NCBI GenBank assembly: GCA_037349315.1
Contig: JBAIAC010000035.1
Span: forward strand, 9,004,501-9,068,500
DNA length: 64,000 nucleotides
Direction: 5' to 3'
From: Chelydra serpentina
Taxonomy: Eukaryota > Chordata > Testudines > Chelydridae
Under the pieces are notes generated by a model. The model was not told where the DNA came from. It did not search any database and saw only the letters and a list, made by a program, of their open reading frames with translations. Below are positions 23,036-34,660 of the stretch, in pieces (the first letter of the stretch is position 1; each line of letters begins with the position of its first letter). A program made the position numbers and the translations under genes.

Positions 23036-23280
23036 CAGCACATCTTTCCTCCAAGGATATTAAACGCCTTGACAAACATTGACTAATTCATTCCTCTGGT
23101 GAGAAAGGTATTACCACCTGCATCTTAAAGACAGGGAAAATGAAGCACAGATGGAGAAGGTGACCTGCCCAAGGGTCACGCAGCAAGTCTGTGGCAGAGC
23201 TGGGGATAGAAGAAACTATAACCTTGTCCCATACTCCCAGTTCTGAACTCTAATCACTGGATTGCACTGCTTCTCTAATG
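23036..23280 (-). mobile_element. MIR-like CORE SINE
   Basis: The plus strand reads 'gtattaccacctgcatctta', GACAGGGAAAATGAAGCACAG, TGCCCAAGGGTCACGCAGC, GGCAGAGCTGGGGATAGAA, then the complement of a tRNA-like head ending near 'ggattgcactgcttctct'. This is the same order and strand as at 7636 and 34112. Confidence 0.75.
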
Positions 23281-24525
23281 ATGTACCTTTATGTATGCAC
23301 AAAGCAGAGGTAGTTTCATTGAAGTGTTCCAGTCACATCATGAACTCTGCCTTTTTTCTTTTTCTAGAATCAGTAGAAGGAACTAGGTATTACAGCCTTG
23401 GTAACCCAGAGTGATATCCCTGAAAGGGCCACAATAAAACCATTTAAAATCAATCCTTTCTTGCCTTTCTGCAGCCCAGGTTTGATTGTGCCTTTATAAA
23501 CAGGCACAATATGATATGCAAGATACATATTTAGATTTATATTCAATCACCCTACACAAAGCCTTTAAGTCAACGGGGGTTGCATGAGCATAACGGGACA
23601 TTTTGGTCCTCAGTGTTTAATAATATGGTGCAGCAAACATAAACACATACTATTGTCACCTATCTACTATGTAAGTAAATGTAGTATTATTATTCCAATT
23701 CTGTACTCTCTGATTGCCATATTTTGAAGGTGATCAGTAAATAAAGGAGACTAAAATTATAATTAATAATATATATTGGTTTGTACAATACTAATTAGGC
23801 AGACGCATTTGAAGACAACTTCTACCTGATGTCACTCATCAGATACTCTTGTCTGCAAGCAGTGAGATTATTTAAATTCATCAATGTAAACAGTTTTTGG
23901 TATTTAAACAATTTGGGTCAAATTCTGGGTCTAGACCAAGTAGTATAGTTACCCCTCTCTTCCTGTAAACAGGACACATTAATCTTGCAAAAACCATGTT
24001 AAATTCAATTCCCCCCCCCCTCCCAAATCCTTCATTCAGATTAATCCTGGAGGAGGGGGATTAATTTGCACAGGATGGAGGAAGATGAAGCTGTATCAGC
24101 GTGCATGTTCTTGTGTGCTAAAACGTGCGGATGACTTCTATGCCCCCCCCCATCCCAGAATGCCTTTCCATGGCTCCAATGACGTGGGACTGCAGGATAG
24201 CAGCATCTCCATTGCTTCAGTGGGGAGCTAGAATCAGATCCTCTCCCCCTGCTCCCATTCACTCTGTAGTGTTTGGGGCCTCTGCAGTACATATATGCAG
24301 CTCAGGCCTAAATTTGTTCCCCTGTTTGTAAGAATAAGTGACCAGGTTGTCCAGTGCTTTATGGCTCCCTTACAGCACTCAAGTAGTATAAAGGGAATGC
24401 ACTCTGGTAACACATTCCAAGCAGAGAATACCCCCAGCATGGAGAAATTCCCTGTTGGGAATAACTGAGTTGTAGGCAGGCCCGTGCCTCTGTCCCCGTC
24501 TCATTTTCCACACTCCCGTTGTGTA
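23281..24525. other. No gene recognised; includes a C homopolymer
   Basis: Unique sequence with a run of C at about 24011-24023. Minus-strand short frames around 24041-24607 carry no motif. Confidence 0.45.
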
Positions 24526-24879
24526 CAGGGCCGGTGTAACCACTAGGCGAACTAGGTGGCCGGCTGGGGCGCCAAGATGTGAGGGCGCCAAAAAGCGGTG
24601 CCCCCAAATATTTTTTTTACACTATTGCTGGAAAACAAATGAATAAAGAAAAGAGAAATGTAATTGAACTTGCATTTTAACTTGTCGTTCTCTCGTACAT
24701 TACAGCTATAGCCTACGCCAGCTCTTCATTGCGTGCACAAGCGTCCTGCTTCACACTACGGTACAAAGTAGCAATGATGTCATTGTTCTCGTCGCACGCA
24801 GCCAGTGGGAGGGAAGGGGGAGGGGAGGCGCAAGGTGGAAGTTTTGCTTAAGGTGCAAAATATCCTTACACCGGCCCTG
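24526..24879. mobile_element. Non-autonomous hAT-like element, 354 bp
   Basis: The left end CAGGGCCGGTGTAAC is matched by the reverse complement of the right end (CAGGGCCGGTGTAAGG). The flanking octamers GTTGTGTA and CCGGTGTA agree at five of eight positions, which is consistent with an old 8-bp hAT duplication but not proof. The body begins CACTAGGCGAACTAGGTGGC and includes GGGGCGCCAAGATGTGAGGG. It contains no transposase sequence. Confidence 0.8.
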
Positions 24880-24887
24880 CCGGTGTA

Positions 24888-25579
24888 AAAGGCATGTTGT
24901 GGGAGCAGAGATTTCTTATGTCACTCCTCCAGTGGTTTAGGGTCCATTAAGAAAGCAGAATTTACAGAATATGGGGGACTGGATGGCTCAGGGAATATGC
25001 AGGTGTTTACCTCTAAGTCCCTTATGGAGATCCAGTGTGGATATTATAGCCATAGAAAGGTTATCTCATAATCTATTCAATGTGAAATGCATTGGAGGTT
25101 TAGATCTAGGTTCTCATCACAGAAGCTATCACTACTACTGGCACTAATTTGTTACCAATCTCAGCAGAGTGATCTGAAATCAGAAGGCATGTAGAGTGAA
25201 CCACTTCCTCGGTCCTGCAAAGCTAGAGCTCATTTCAGGAATAGAGCGTGGAGGCCCATGTAATATTTGTCCTGTGCCTACTCTGCCAGGTGCTGAGTGC
25301 CTCCACCCTTTGGAGCTATTATCTATAGATCTTGCATTCTGTTAAAGAAAAAAAAAAGGAACTAGCAGCAATTGTAATGCAATAAGCCTAGCAGATGCAT
25401 TTCTTAAAGCACAGCACAGCACACTCAGACTTCAGTATTAGTAATGTTTTTGTTATTCCAACATATCTACTTAAACAAGTAAGCTGTACATTGACCCGCA
25501 CCCTTTGTCAGAGAAATTTAACTAGAAAAGCCCAACTTTCACTAGTGGGATAGTCTTCTTTTCAGAGCTGTTGGTTCGT
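24888..25579. other. No feature recognised
   Basis: Unique DNA; no repeats or open frames of note. Confidence 0.4.
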
Positions 25580-25730
25580 AAACCCTAATTCAGCAAAATA
25601 TTTAAGCATGTGCTTAGATGCGAGTAATCTCATTCCTATTCGGTAAAGTGCTTCTGTCCATGCTTTACTTTAAAGTACATGCTTAAGTCCCATTGACATT
25701 AAGTATTTTGCTGTATCAAGCTCCTAAGGC
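25580..25730. repeat. Palindromic dispersed repeat ('CATTGAC' core)
   Basis: TCAGCAAAATATTTAAGCATGT on the left and the inverse 'acatgcttaagtcccattgac...aagtattttgctg' on the right make an imperfect palindrome around 25650. It belongs to the short palindromic MITE family found repeatedly in this window. Confidence 0.6.
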
Positions 25731-26135
25731 TGATGGCATTGCATCTGTCTTGATGAGCTTGTTTTGGCAAAAATGTCTTTTACTTTCAAAACCAACAAAC
25801 TGACAAGCAAGCAAATAAGAATTAAGTTTTTGCCTCTCTGAAGAAAATGATAAACCAAATAATCACACAGTCCCTTAGGGAAAACACCCATCCACAGAAT
25901 GTGTTGTGCGTTTCCCTGATGCTATCACACTGTTATTATCTGTTAGTGAGAGGCTCTGCTGTCTTATAAGCAGAGAATGAATGAACGAATGAGTGTGTAT
26001 CCCTGTCTTTTCTCTAGTTCTATGCATTAGTCTTAGTGGTCATCATTTTTTATTAAACTAGAGCATGTTCTGGCTTTTTATGTTCAATTGCTTTTACTTC
26101 AAACATAGACAAAAGCTTGTGTTGTTAAGAGACTC
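25731..26135. other. No feature recognised
   Basis: Unique AT-rich DNA. Confidence 0.4.
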
Positions 26136-26215
26136 TGGGCCAGAGCTTCAGCTGGCTTAAACTGGCTCCACTGACTTCAATGGAGTTACACCAATTTACA
26201 CCAGCTGAGAATCTG
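26136..26215. repeat. Palindromic dispersed repeat
   Basis: CAGCTGGCTTAAACTGGCTC and the inverse 'gagttacaccaatttacaccagctgag' flank the core CCACTGACTTCAATGG, which is centred near 26175. Confidence 0.65.
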
Positions 26216-26689
26216 TCTTTATGAGTTCCCACGTCATGTGTGAACTCAAATGAATTGGTTCTACAGCCAGGGGTGAGATCATTATATGCAAGTGTTTCAC
26301 GTTCTGACATAAAACACTGTCTGGGAATGTTTGGTTGCACCTGTTTTTCTAAATACAGTTTGGATTATTTTGGATAATTTAGTGGGACCAGTTGTTTATC
26401 TCAAGAAGAATGAATCAAGTCTGAAGGTTAGCCAACAGAAGTTCCAGTCATCCTTAAGGTTTAAATTAAAACAAACAAAACAAAAAGGAAAGAAAGAAAC
26501 TAAACATGGTTATAAAAAGTTGTATGCAAGATTGTGTTACTCAGATAAATGACTTACAAACCATTTTTCCATTAAAAATTATACATTTAGAACCATTAAT
26601 ACACTTAGATTGATTCACCAATGCAGTGATCAGAGCTAAAACAGTCAACAGAAGTCATCGAATACAAATTCCACTATAGAGCTGTTAGG

Positions 26690-27010
26690 AAAACATTTGA
26701 TGAAACAATTTTCTATTGGAAAATGCAGTTCTGTTGAAATTGAAACATTTTGCAAACTCGTGTCAATTTTGCCAAAATTTCACTTTGGATTTTAAAAAAT
26801 GGACTTTTTGACATTATCGGAACAAAACATTTTGATTTTTCCTGTTGAAATGGCTTACTGCAACTGTTTTTTTAAGTCAAAAAAGAGAATATTTCAATTA
26901 TGCCAAAACAAAAGATTTTAATCACTCTGAACCCCCCAAAAAATTTACAATTCAAATTTTCCTTTGGAAAATTTCAAAATTTATGAAACTGGAACACAGA
27001 CAAATTTTGA
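26690..27010. repeat. AT-rich dispersed repeat (TTTTGAAAATTT type)
   Basis: Repeated blocks of GAAAATGC, CAAAATTTCACTTT, GGAACAAAACATTTTG and AAAATTTCAAAATTT fit an old reptile interspersed repeat, perhaps a hAT relative. A shorter relative is at 10180. No ends recognised. Confidence 0.45.
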
Positions 27011-28565
27011 AATCCTCTGCAAAATGGAATGCCTATTATCTGCACAACTATTTTCATTTATACTGACACTACTATAAACTGAATGTGAAAACTGCCTTTA
27101 ACTTGAGTGATGTGCTTCTATTTTTAATCTTATGAACATTAACAATTATTTTTAAAAGACAGAAAAAAATATGATTAGAGCAAGAGCATAAGAGACATAA
27201 GGAGCTTGCAAAGAACATTCAGATTTTTCTCATAAGTACAAAATATTCATGTTGGCATTAGCCACTTCTGCCTCAAAATCTATTGGAAATACCATTTATT
27301 AGACAGTGAAAATGTTGAGTAGGGTGGCTTTTCCCTGGTCCTATCCCCACTACTTGCCTGACACATACCTTGGTCCTTACCTGAAGAAAATGATCATGCA
27401 AAGATCTGCAGAAAGTCTTCCTTTGGCCCATACAGGGTTTGGTAATGCTATGGAGTGACTGCTCCCTTCCATCCCCAAACACACACATTCTGAATCTGCC
27501 ACGTGCAGAGATATCATCCCATGTTTCCTCTGTGCCTTGTATCAAGGGGAGCAGAAGGCATTCAGTAAGGACTGCATTATTTGTCCCTGTATTATGAAAC
27601 AAAAGATAGTTTGAAGCCAGGGTACATTCAGGGTAGATAAGTCATTTTCAAACACCCTGGAGTGATATTGCATTTCAAAACCATGAGATTAAGCCAAAGA
27701 TGCCAACTTCACATCCAGAATCACTGTAAACTATAACTATTTTAGCACTTCCTGAGTTTGGCTGTTTCCGACATGCAGGGCTGTGCACACATGTGGTCTT
27801 GTTTTTTCTTGATCATTTAGATGAGGGTTAGTACTTTGAAAATAATGGGCCCGATTCATCTTTCACTTGTACCAGTTTCGCAACAGTATCATTCCATTGC
27901 CTCCAGCTGAATTATTCTTAATTTACACTGGTATAAAGTGAGAGGGAAGTCAGGCCCAATGTGCACATTAGGCATTGAAAACTGTTGCTTTTTTCTGTTG
28001 TTTTGCAAATCCAGAAGTATCGTCCTAGCTTCTGAGTAGAGGAAGAGTTTGGACTTTTGCAATGGGCTATTTCCTTGTTGGGGGTGGCGATAGACTCAGA
28101 TTTCTTGGGTTTTTTAAATTAATTATTATTATTATTTACACTATGAACATAGGGCTAGTTCCTCAGCAATGCCTTCTGCCCCCTCCCACAGATCAGAGCT
28201 GAAAAGCCAATAAGGGATGATGGCTGGATTCCATTGATAAATTTGCTCCAAAGAAATATGTTAAATATTGACAGCCAATTCCATCAAACATTTATACCTG
28301 TGCAGCTACTTTGAGTCCATAAAATTCAATGAGTTCAATAGGGGTATGTGGTGTAATTGAGATGATTATCTATTATAGGCCAAGTCATACAATTTTTATG
28401 CAGGCAAAGGACGTCTTGGCTTCTTCTTGAATAAGGGTTGATTAATGGCTGCAGGGTTTAGCCTTATGTGAATACAGCATTTTAATGCACAACATTTGCA
28501 CACTGCAGTACTAAATCTGTGTCTACTTAACATGGTCAGGATAAGTTAGCAGTGAAGAAGTATGT
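27011..28565. other. No gene; one palindromic repeat at about 27848-27956
   Basis: Mostly unique. At 27848 GGGCCCGATTCATC...ACTTGTACCAGTTTC is mirrored by TTACACTGGTATAAAGTGAG...GTCAGGCCCA, a member of the palindromic family. A short ATT tract lies at about 28122. Confidence 0.45.
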
Positions 28566-28748
28566 TTGAAGTGGTTTGAGCATTGGCCTGCTAAACCCAG
28601 GGTTGTGAGTTCAATCCTTGAGGGGGCCATTTAGGGATCTGGGGCAAAAATCTGTCAGGGGACAGTACTTGGTCCTGCTAGTGAAGGCAGGGGACTGGAC
28701 TCGATGACCTTCAAGGTCTTTCCAGTTCTAGGAGATTGGCATATCTCC
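28566..28748 (+). mobile_element. tRNA-derived SINE with CR1-like tail
   Basis: The head keeps a pol III A-box remnant (GTGGTTTGAGCATTGG) and B-box-like GTTGTGAGTTCAATCC, so it derives from a tRNA. The body GGGGCCATTTAGGGATCTGG and the 3' part GGACTCGATGACCTTCAAGG correspond to a CR1 LINE tail, which explains how such SINEs are copied. It ends in an ATTT-rich tail at about 28750. A minus-strand copy is at 37517. It is not a functional tRNA gene. Confidence 0.85.
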
Positions 28749-31179
28749 ATTTATTTATTTATTTTATTTTAACGCTGCATAGAGAGGAGTTCAGATTTGG
28801 TGGAGTGGATTACCAGGAGTCCACTGTATTCCAAACATCTTTGGCACACGTGTTTTTTAATGACATGCTTACCATGTGGTCTGATGCCGTGTTGCATAAT
28901 GCTAATGTTTGAGGTCTGGGGGGGTTCTTTTATAGCAAAAGGAAAGCTTCAGGACAGTGAACTTTGCTGTGCCATCATGGCAGTATGCCACCACATAAAC
29001 ACCTGCATTAGAGAAGCAAGAGCGTTTGGAGACACAGGGCATCTCTTTCAAAAGACACATCACAGTGTTGTCAGGCATCTGAGCCTTCCTTGTAGAATTC
29101 ATCATCCCAGAGGAAAGGAGGGGATCATCTTGGAAAAGTTATTCTATTTGCTGTAGGCTGAAACTGTTAAACAACTTCTTGCTACGTAGCCGGCTGTGCA
29201 CAAGTGCATTGGAGTCTGGGGAAGAGGCCACAAGTCATTTGCTTCCCTCAACGGGGGCAATTTACAATGCACTCCTGATGCTCCCTGAGAGCGAGGATTG
29301 TTCTCGGCTAGCATCACTAACCACCACAAAGGAGTTGGGGTGAGGGGACTGAGCCACACCCCCACCGCCAACAAGTGGAGCTGAGCCAGCCCAGCTGGGA
29401 AAGCACGTTGCATTCTTTCCAGAGGTGACACGGTGCCCGCTGAGTCCCATGAGGAGTTCCAGCTGAATCAACACAAATTCCTCCAGAGACTCCCACTGTG
29501 GCATAGCACCTTTGCATGGCCCACAATGCAGACCCTGGCTTAAAACCACACAATCGGGCTCCTCTGAAAGCTGTCTCCTCACCAAGGTGCTGGGCAATAT
29601 AACATCGTATCCTCTTGGTACAGCTCTGTAGAACTTTATTATTTCGACAAGTGTCCTGGTGGAAGCATATCATCGTACGGGGGCGCGGATCGAATCAGCT
29701 CAGCAAGCTGCCACGTTGTGCTCCAAAATCTAAGTATTCGTTTAAAACATAATTTCGGGTCTCTGACCTTATGATTGCAAAGAGAACCTTCCTCTTGTGA
29801 ACAGAATGGAAAATGAGGCACTCTTCATCTGTCTGAATCTGTGGACAGCCTGAAAAAAAAATAGCTCTAGGGAGGGTTAACATCCATATTCATGTACATG
29901 GGCTGTGAATTCCTTCTCATAGATCACGAGGATGCGTGGAGATGTGGAGAACTACCTGAGTTCTCTGCTGCATGCTGTCCCCATCTCCTGATCCCACAGC
30001 AGCCTCTTTGCAGGCACTTCATTGGGATTCTTACCCATGCACAGGCGGGAGATGGCCACTCTGTATCATTAACCCCCACTGATTTTGTGCAAGATCATGT
30101 TGACGTAGGGTAAAATTCTGCCCGCGGATGCTGGCATTGATTTCAGAGGGAGCTGTGCATGTAAGATCAGAATTTGGCTCCAAGTCAACATTAACTTCAT
30201 GCAAAAGGGCCAGGAACATGACTCAAAGTAGTTTCACCAGTTATTTGTTTAAAATACTGTATCTGTTCCTCTGAACAGAAATCATTAGTCTCTTTGTGAA
30301 TCCTGCCTTTAAATTCTTTTGTGTAGCAGAGAAAAACAAACTCATCAGTGCTGATGCGCTATTTGCAGATTCCCTTCCATTATAAAGGGCACAATGTTAT
30401 TTTACTGGCAGGGGCATGTCGGCAGGAGAATCTTCAATTTTTATCTCTTATCCTTTTCATTTATTTTTTTCCTCCCCCATCACAAATATTTCCCATGGTG
30501 CTTTTGTTTTCTATTGGCCTCCTTAGTCATCCAAGTTAATAGTTAGGGGCACACTGGACATTTTGTTATGCTCCTTTGTGTCCTGGCAGGCATGAAAACA
30601 CACAGTAGGGATTCCATTATGTTTTAGCTCTTGTGCTCAAGGATGAAATAGCTTCATAGCTTGTCAGAGGAGCAATGCAGTATGAATAGCTCCTTTTTTA
30701 TTCTACATATCTTTATTTACTGGAAGTTGTTAAAGTTCTGCAATAAACTGTTCTCATTGTACGACACTGATTAAAAAAGGAAGATGTTTTTATCTGCAAA
30801 TGACCATGAATGATTGCAGGGAAAAAACTCGGTATTAAGTTATCAAAACCTGATTAACACTCATGGTTTTTCAGCCTCACTATGCACATAATGGCCGCAA
30901 CTCAAATGGGAAATGTAAGCAGAGAACGGCATTTGCCTTCATTCAGTGCAGCCCTTATCTTAAGAAGTTGGCATTGTTTTCACATGGATGTTGATTTGAC
31001 ACTAAGCAATCGGATTCCATGCTAGCTAGGGCTGATCTCTCTGTTAAGTCATATCTGCTGTGAATTTCAGGGGTGGAGCACTGTGCACCTCAGTGTCAAA
31101 AGGTGCATTGTTTTTCCTTTTCTGGACAATTTGTGTTGTCAGAAGTCTGTCTTGTTAACAAATCCCATTGTTTCAATAA
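28749..31179. other. No feature recognised
   Basis: Unique DNA. Minus-strand frames of 95-118 codons (29144-29673) overlap each other and have no recognisable domain. Confidence 0.4.
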
Positions 31180-31192
31180 TATAAAATTGTGT

Positions 31193-31380
31193 CAAGTAAC
31201 AGAGGGGTAGCCGTGTTAGTCTGGATCTGTAGACGCGACAAAGGGTCCTGTGGCACCTTATAGACTAACAGAGGTATTGAAGCATATGCTTTCGTGAAGA
31301 AGTGGGTATTCACCCACGAAAGCTTATGCTTCAATACCTCTGTTAGTCTATAAGGTGCCACAGGACCCTTTTTTCGCTTC
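31193..31380. mobile_element. Penelope-like terminus, inverted dimer with 13-bp target duplication
   Basis: The left arm (31201-31296) is the minus-strand terminus starting GAGGGGTAGCCGTGTTAGTC. The right arm (31297-31380) is the plus-strand terminus starting AAGAAGTGGGTATTCACCCA and ending CGCTTC. The arms are near-identical inverted copies: GAGGTATTGAAGCAT / ATGCTTCAATACCTC and TCCTGTGGCACCTTATAGAC / its inverse. TATAAAATTGTGT is present on both sides (31180-31192 and 31381-31393), a perfect 13-bp duplication. The whole foldback therefore inserted as one unit. Eight extra bases (CAAGTAAC) lie between the left duplication and the left arm. Confidence 0.9.
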
Positions 31381-31393
31381 TATAAAATTGTGT

Positions 31394-32533
31394 GTTTAAC
31401 CATTTGTTTACTGTACAATAGGGCTCATTACCACATTCAGCTGAATAACAGTACCAAGTCGCAGATCAGAGGGATTCATTTACATATGTGTTTGCCCCTA
31501 AATTGTCTTTTAAGAAGCAAAGATAATTTAATCTTGATGAGGGAAGCTGGTTTAAAGGCATCAGTGATTGAAATCAAAGGTGCAACCACTGCCAGGGGAC
31601 TAAGAGGGGACAACATTTTTCTAGCCCTGGGTTGCCCTTAGTGCAATTCCAGCACGAATGCATTTTTCACTCAGGGTTCCTCCTCAGCATTTTAATGTGA
31701 TTGCATCACTGATTGAAGGCTTCTTTGTATCCACAGAGCAAAGCCCATGGAAGTCATCCGTGCTACAGTAGCTTCCCCACATTTCTTCTCCAATATTCCT
31801 CAGCTCTGCTCCAAAAAACAGGGTCATCCTGACCCCTTTCCATTCTAATCTAGGGGCTGAGGTTCCTCCCACCATAGGTGTATGTTGTGGCTTTGCCACA
31901 AACCCTGTGAGGCCTCTTACACAACAACATGCTGCTCCAGGAGCAGACTGGGAATCACATTGACTCAGCCTGAGTCATTCTCTTCCTCTTGGTCTTCCCC
32001 TGCTCTGGGCTGCGGGGGCCCGTACCATGCACCAGCCCCATGACTGGAACACTGGATGGCCCCATCCTGCCAGCTAAAGAGCACTGGCTGGAGTGCAGTA
32101 AGGGAACAGAGTCAAGGCTCCGCCCAGTCCCTGGCACTTCCTGCCTACTCCCGGGAGGGTGGGGAGAGACAGACGCTGTGATCCTGGGCGAGACGGACGC
32201 GGTGACCCTGCAAAGGTTGCCCTCTTCTCCTTGCTGCTATATCTGGTACAGGTAGCTTGCACCGGGAAGTTAGGAGGTGCCTTCGTTCCCTGGGCAGGTT
32301 AATTTGACCCAGGAAATGTGTACAAAAGCTTTCTATAGACCTCATTTTTCCTTTCAGTAACTTGTAACTTACAACTTAACGGGTCAGCTCTCAGTTTCAG
32401 GGTGACTTTTTAGCATGAAGGAAGAACACAGGCTTTAGATCTAAAACATAGGCAGCCTATATTTCAAAATTATTCGCAGGCACAGACTAGCCTCAGTGTA
32501 ACTGTACTCCAGTAGCGTAAGATTGATTATGAA
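31394..32533. other. No feature recognised
   Basis: Unique DNA with modest GC rise near 32000-32250. Overlapping short frames on both strands, none with a motif. Confidence 0.4.
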
Positions 32534-33154
32534 TAGGGCCCTACCAAATTCATGGTCCATTTTGGTCAATGTCATGGTCATAAAATTTTTAAAATTGTAC
32601 ATTTCATGATTTCAGGCATTTCAATATGAAATGTCATGGTGGTGTAACTGTAGGGGTCCTGACCCAAAAAGGAGCTGTGGGGGGTTGCAAAGTTATTGTA
32701 GCGGGGTACTGCTATCCTTACTTCTATGCTGCTGCTGGCAGCAGCACGGCCTTCAGAGCTGGGCAGCTGGAGAGCGGCGGCTGCTGGCCGGGAGCCCAGC
32801 TCTGAAGGCAGAGCCGCCGCCAGCAGCAGCGCAGAAGTAAGGATGGCCTGGTACGGTATTACCACCCTTACTTCTGCGCTGCTGCCGGCAGAGCTGGGCC
32901 CTCAGCCAGCAGCCGCCGCTCTCCAGCCGCCCAGCTCTGAAGGCAGCGCAGAAATAAGGGTGGCAATACCGTGACGTAAAATAACCTTGTGACCCCCCCC
33001 CCCGCCCCCACAACTCCCTTTTGGGTCAGGACCCCCGATTTGAGAAACGCTGGTCTCCCCCGTGAAATTGGTATAGTATAGGGTAAAAGCACACAAGACC
33101 AGATTTCACGGTCTGTGAGACGTTTTTCATGGCCGTGAATTTGGTAGGGCCCTA
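32534..33154. mobile_element. Non-autonomous hAT-like element, 621 bp, with internal hairpins
   Basis: The left end TAGGGCCCTACCAAATTCA is matched by the inverse at the right end (TGAATTTGGTAGGGCCCTA). The flanks ATTATGAA and AATATGAG agree at six of eight positions. Inside, GGTCCTGACCCAAAAAGGAG is mirrored by CTCCCTTTTGGGTCAGGACC, and GC-rich blocks with 'gctgggcagctggagagcggcggctgctgg' are repeated in inverted order (32753-32800 and 32895-32945). A poly-C run is at about 32991-33003. Confidence 0.85.
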
Positions 33155-34111
33155 AATATGAGCATTAGTCTGAACTCTGCCCAGATAAAAAGATATACAA
33201 CTTAGGAGCTGAAAATGTGGATGGAACCCTTGCTGAAGAATAAAAAAAACCCCAAAAGTCACCTTTTAAAAAGTACAAAATGTTTCAATTTAGGATTCCA
33301 TGCAGACTAAAACATCAGCAATAATCCATGTTAGATTCCACATCCCCCCCCCCCCCCCCCCGGCCCCCCAACATATATTAAATAGACTGAGAAGTAAGGT
33401 CCCCATCAAATTGCATCAGATTAGATTTTACGTGAAAGAGGGCAGGAAGCTGATCAGAGTCAAAGGTGATGTAGGTATTTGCTTCTAATCCTCTCTCTAT
33501 TTGCATGGTAAAAGCAGAGAAAATTTACATTGAAATCAAGTAATTCCTGCTGTAAAGAGGGTTTGTCTAGGCCTCACAATAAATGGGAATATTAGGAGTA
33601 TTTTGCTGTAAAACTGTTTATTCCTGTTTGATACGAATGTATTACAATTCAGTATCTCTGAGCCGTGAAGACAAAAGTTATTAACAGTGTGACTTGGCCA
33701 GGGTTTGAAACAATCTCATTGCTACTTTCACCATGTGTTATAGAAAGTGCTGCTTTAAATTTATTCAGCAAAAATAAGACCAATCTATCAGAGGAGTGCT
33801 TCTCTAAAGTCATCAGAGGCTCTTTATTATATTTGTGGGATCACAGGATTCTCAGGTCCCTAGATTTAACTGCATTCTACACACTTATTTTTTCTTAGAT
33901 CCTATGGCATATGAGTTCATCAGCCTCTGTATGATTCTCCCTCGGGCATTTTAATGGATTTACAGAACTTCAGATATTCTCTCTCTGATTTTAGTGCATG
34001 GTTCTAATTTATTATTCTAAATTATCTCTTTAGACAATGACTTTTCCATCCTCAAAGGAGTGATTTAAATGAAGTATTTAGTGACCCATTTGGCAATTTT
34101 TAGTAGTGGCT
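33155..34111. other. No gene; poly-C tract at 33344-33361
   Basis: Unique AT-rich DNA with an 18-base C run, a likely length-variable site. Confidence 0.45.
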
Positions 34112-34327
34112 ATAACATACTATACTTTTACATAGCATGTCTCACCCAGAGCTCTCAAAAGGAGCAAATATCATCTCCATTTTACAGAGAGGGGAAGAGA
34201 CACAGAGGCGACCTTTCCCAAGGTCTAGTTGCTTTCCCAAGGTCAGCAAGCCAGTTCTGGAGCTAGGAATAGAACCCAAGTCTCCTGAGTCCCAGCCTTA
34301 TCAATTGGGCAATACTGTCTCTCTTCT
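34112..34327 (-). mobile_element. MIR-like CORE SINE, near full length
   Basis: The plus strand reads CATCTCCATTTTACAGAGAGG, 'cccaaggtcagcaagcc', GAGCTAGGAATAGAACCCAA, GTCTCCTGAGTCCCAG. On the minus strand this gives a tRNA-like head with the B-box-like GGTTCTATTCC, then a CORE segment and an L2-type tail. A small tandem duplication of TTTCCCAAGGTC occurs inside (about 34215 and 34233). Confidence 0.8.
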
Positions 34328-34473
34328 AGCTGTGAAGAAAAAGACTGACATTTAAACAGCTTACCAACTTGGGCCCAAAACTTATTCACCTGCTGACTTA
34401 GGCCCCAATTCAGGTAAGCATTCCCATTCAAGAAAGCACTTAGACCACATTTACCTTCAGGCATGGGCTTAAG

Positions 34474-34652
34474 CATAGGAGCTGACTTCCGTCGGCTCCG
34501 CTGGGTGCGTCGGGGGCGGGGCCCCGCAACGTCGGCCGGCATCGGGGGCAAAGGTAAGTTCTCCGGTAACAGGAGCGGGGCCGGTGGGTGCTGAGCACCC
34601 ACCAATTTTTCCCCGTGGGTGTTCCGGAGCACCCACGGAGTTGGCCCCTATG
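34474..34652. mobile_element. Non-autonomous hAT-like element, 179 bp
   Basis: The left end CATAGGAGCTGACTTCC and the reverse complement of the right end (CATAGGGGCCAACTCCG) form inverted repeats. The flanks GGCTTAAG (34466-34473) and GGCTTAAA (34653-34660) agree at seven of eight positions. The interior has GTGGGTGCTGAGCACCCACC, a strong hairpin, and GTGGGTGTTCCGGAGCACCC. Confidence 0.85.
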
Positions 34653-34660
34653 GGCTTAAA

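Noticed and set aside
29144..29673. Three overlapping minus-strand frames of 95-118 codons
   Set aside because: They overlap in different frames, with no domain in any; at most one could be real and none has support.
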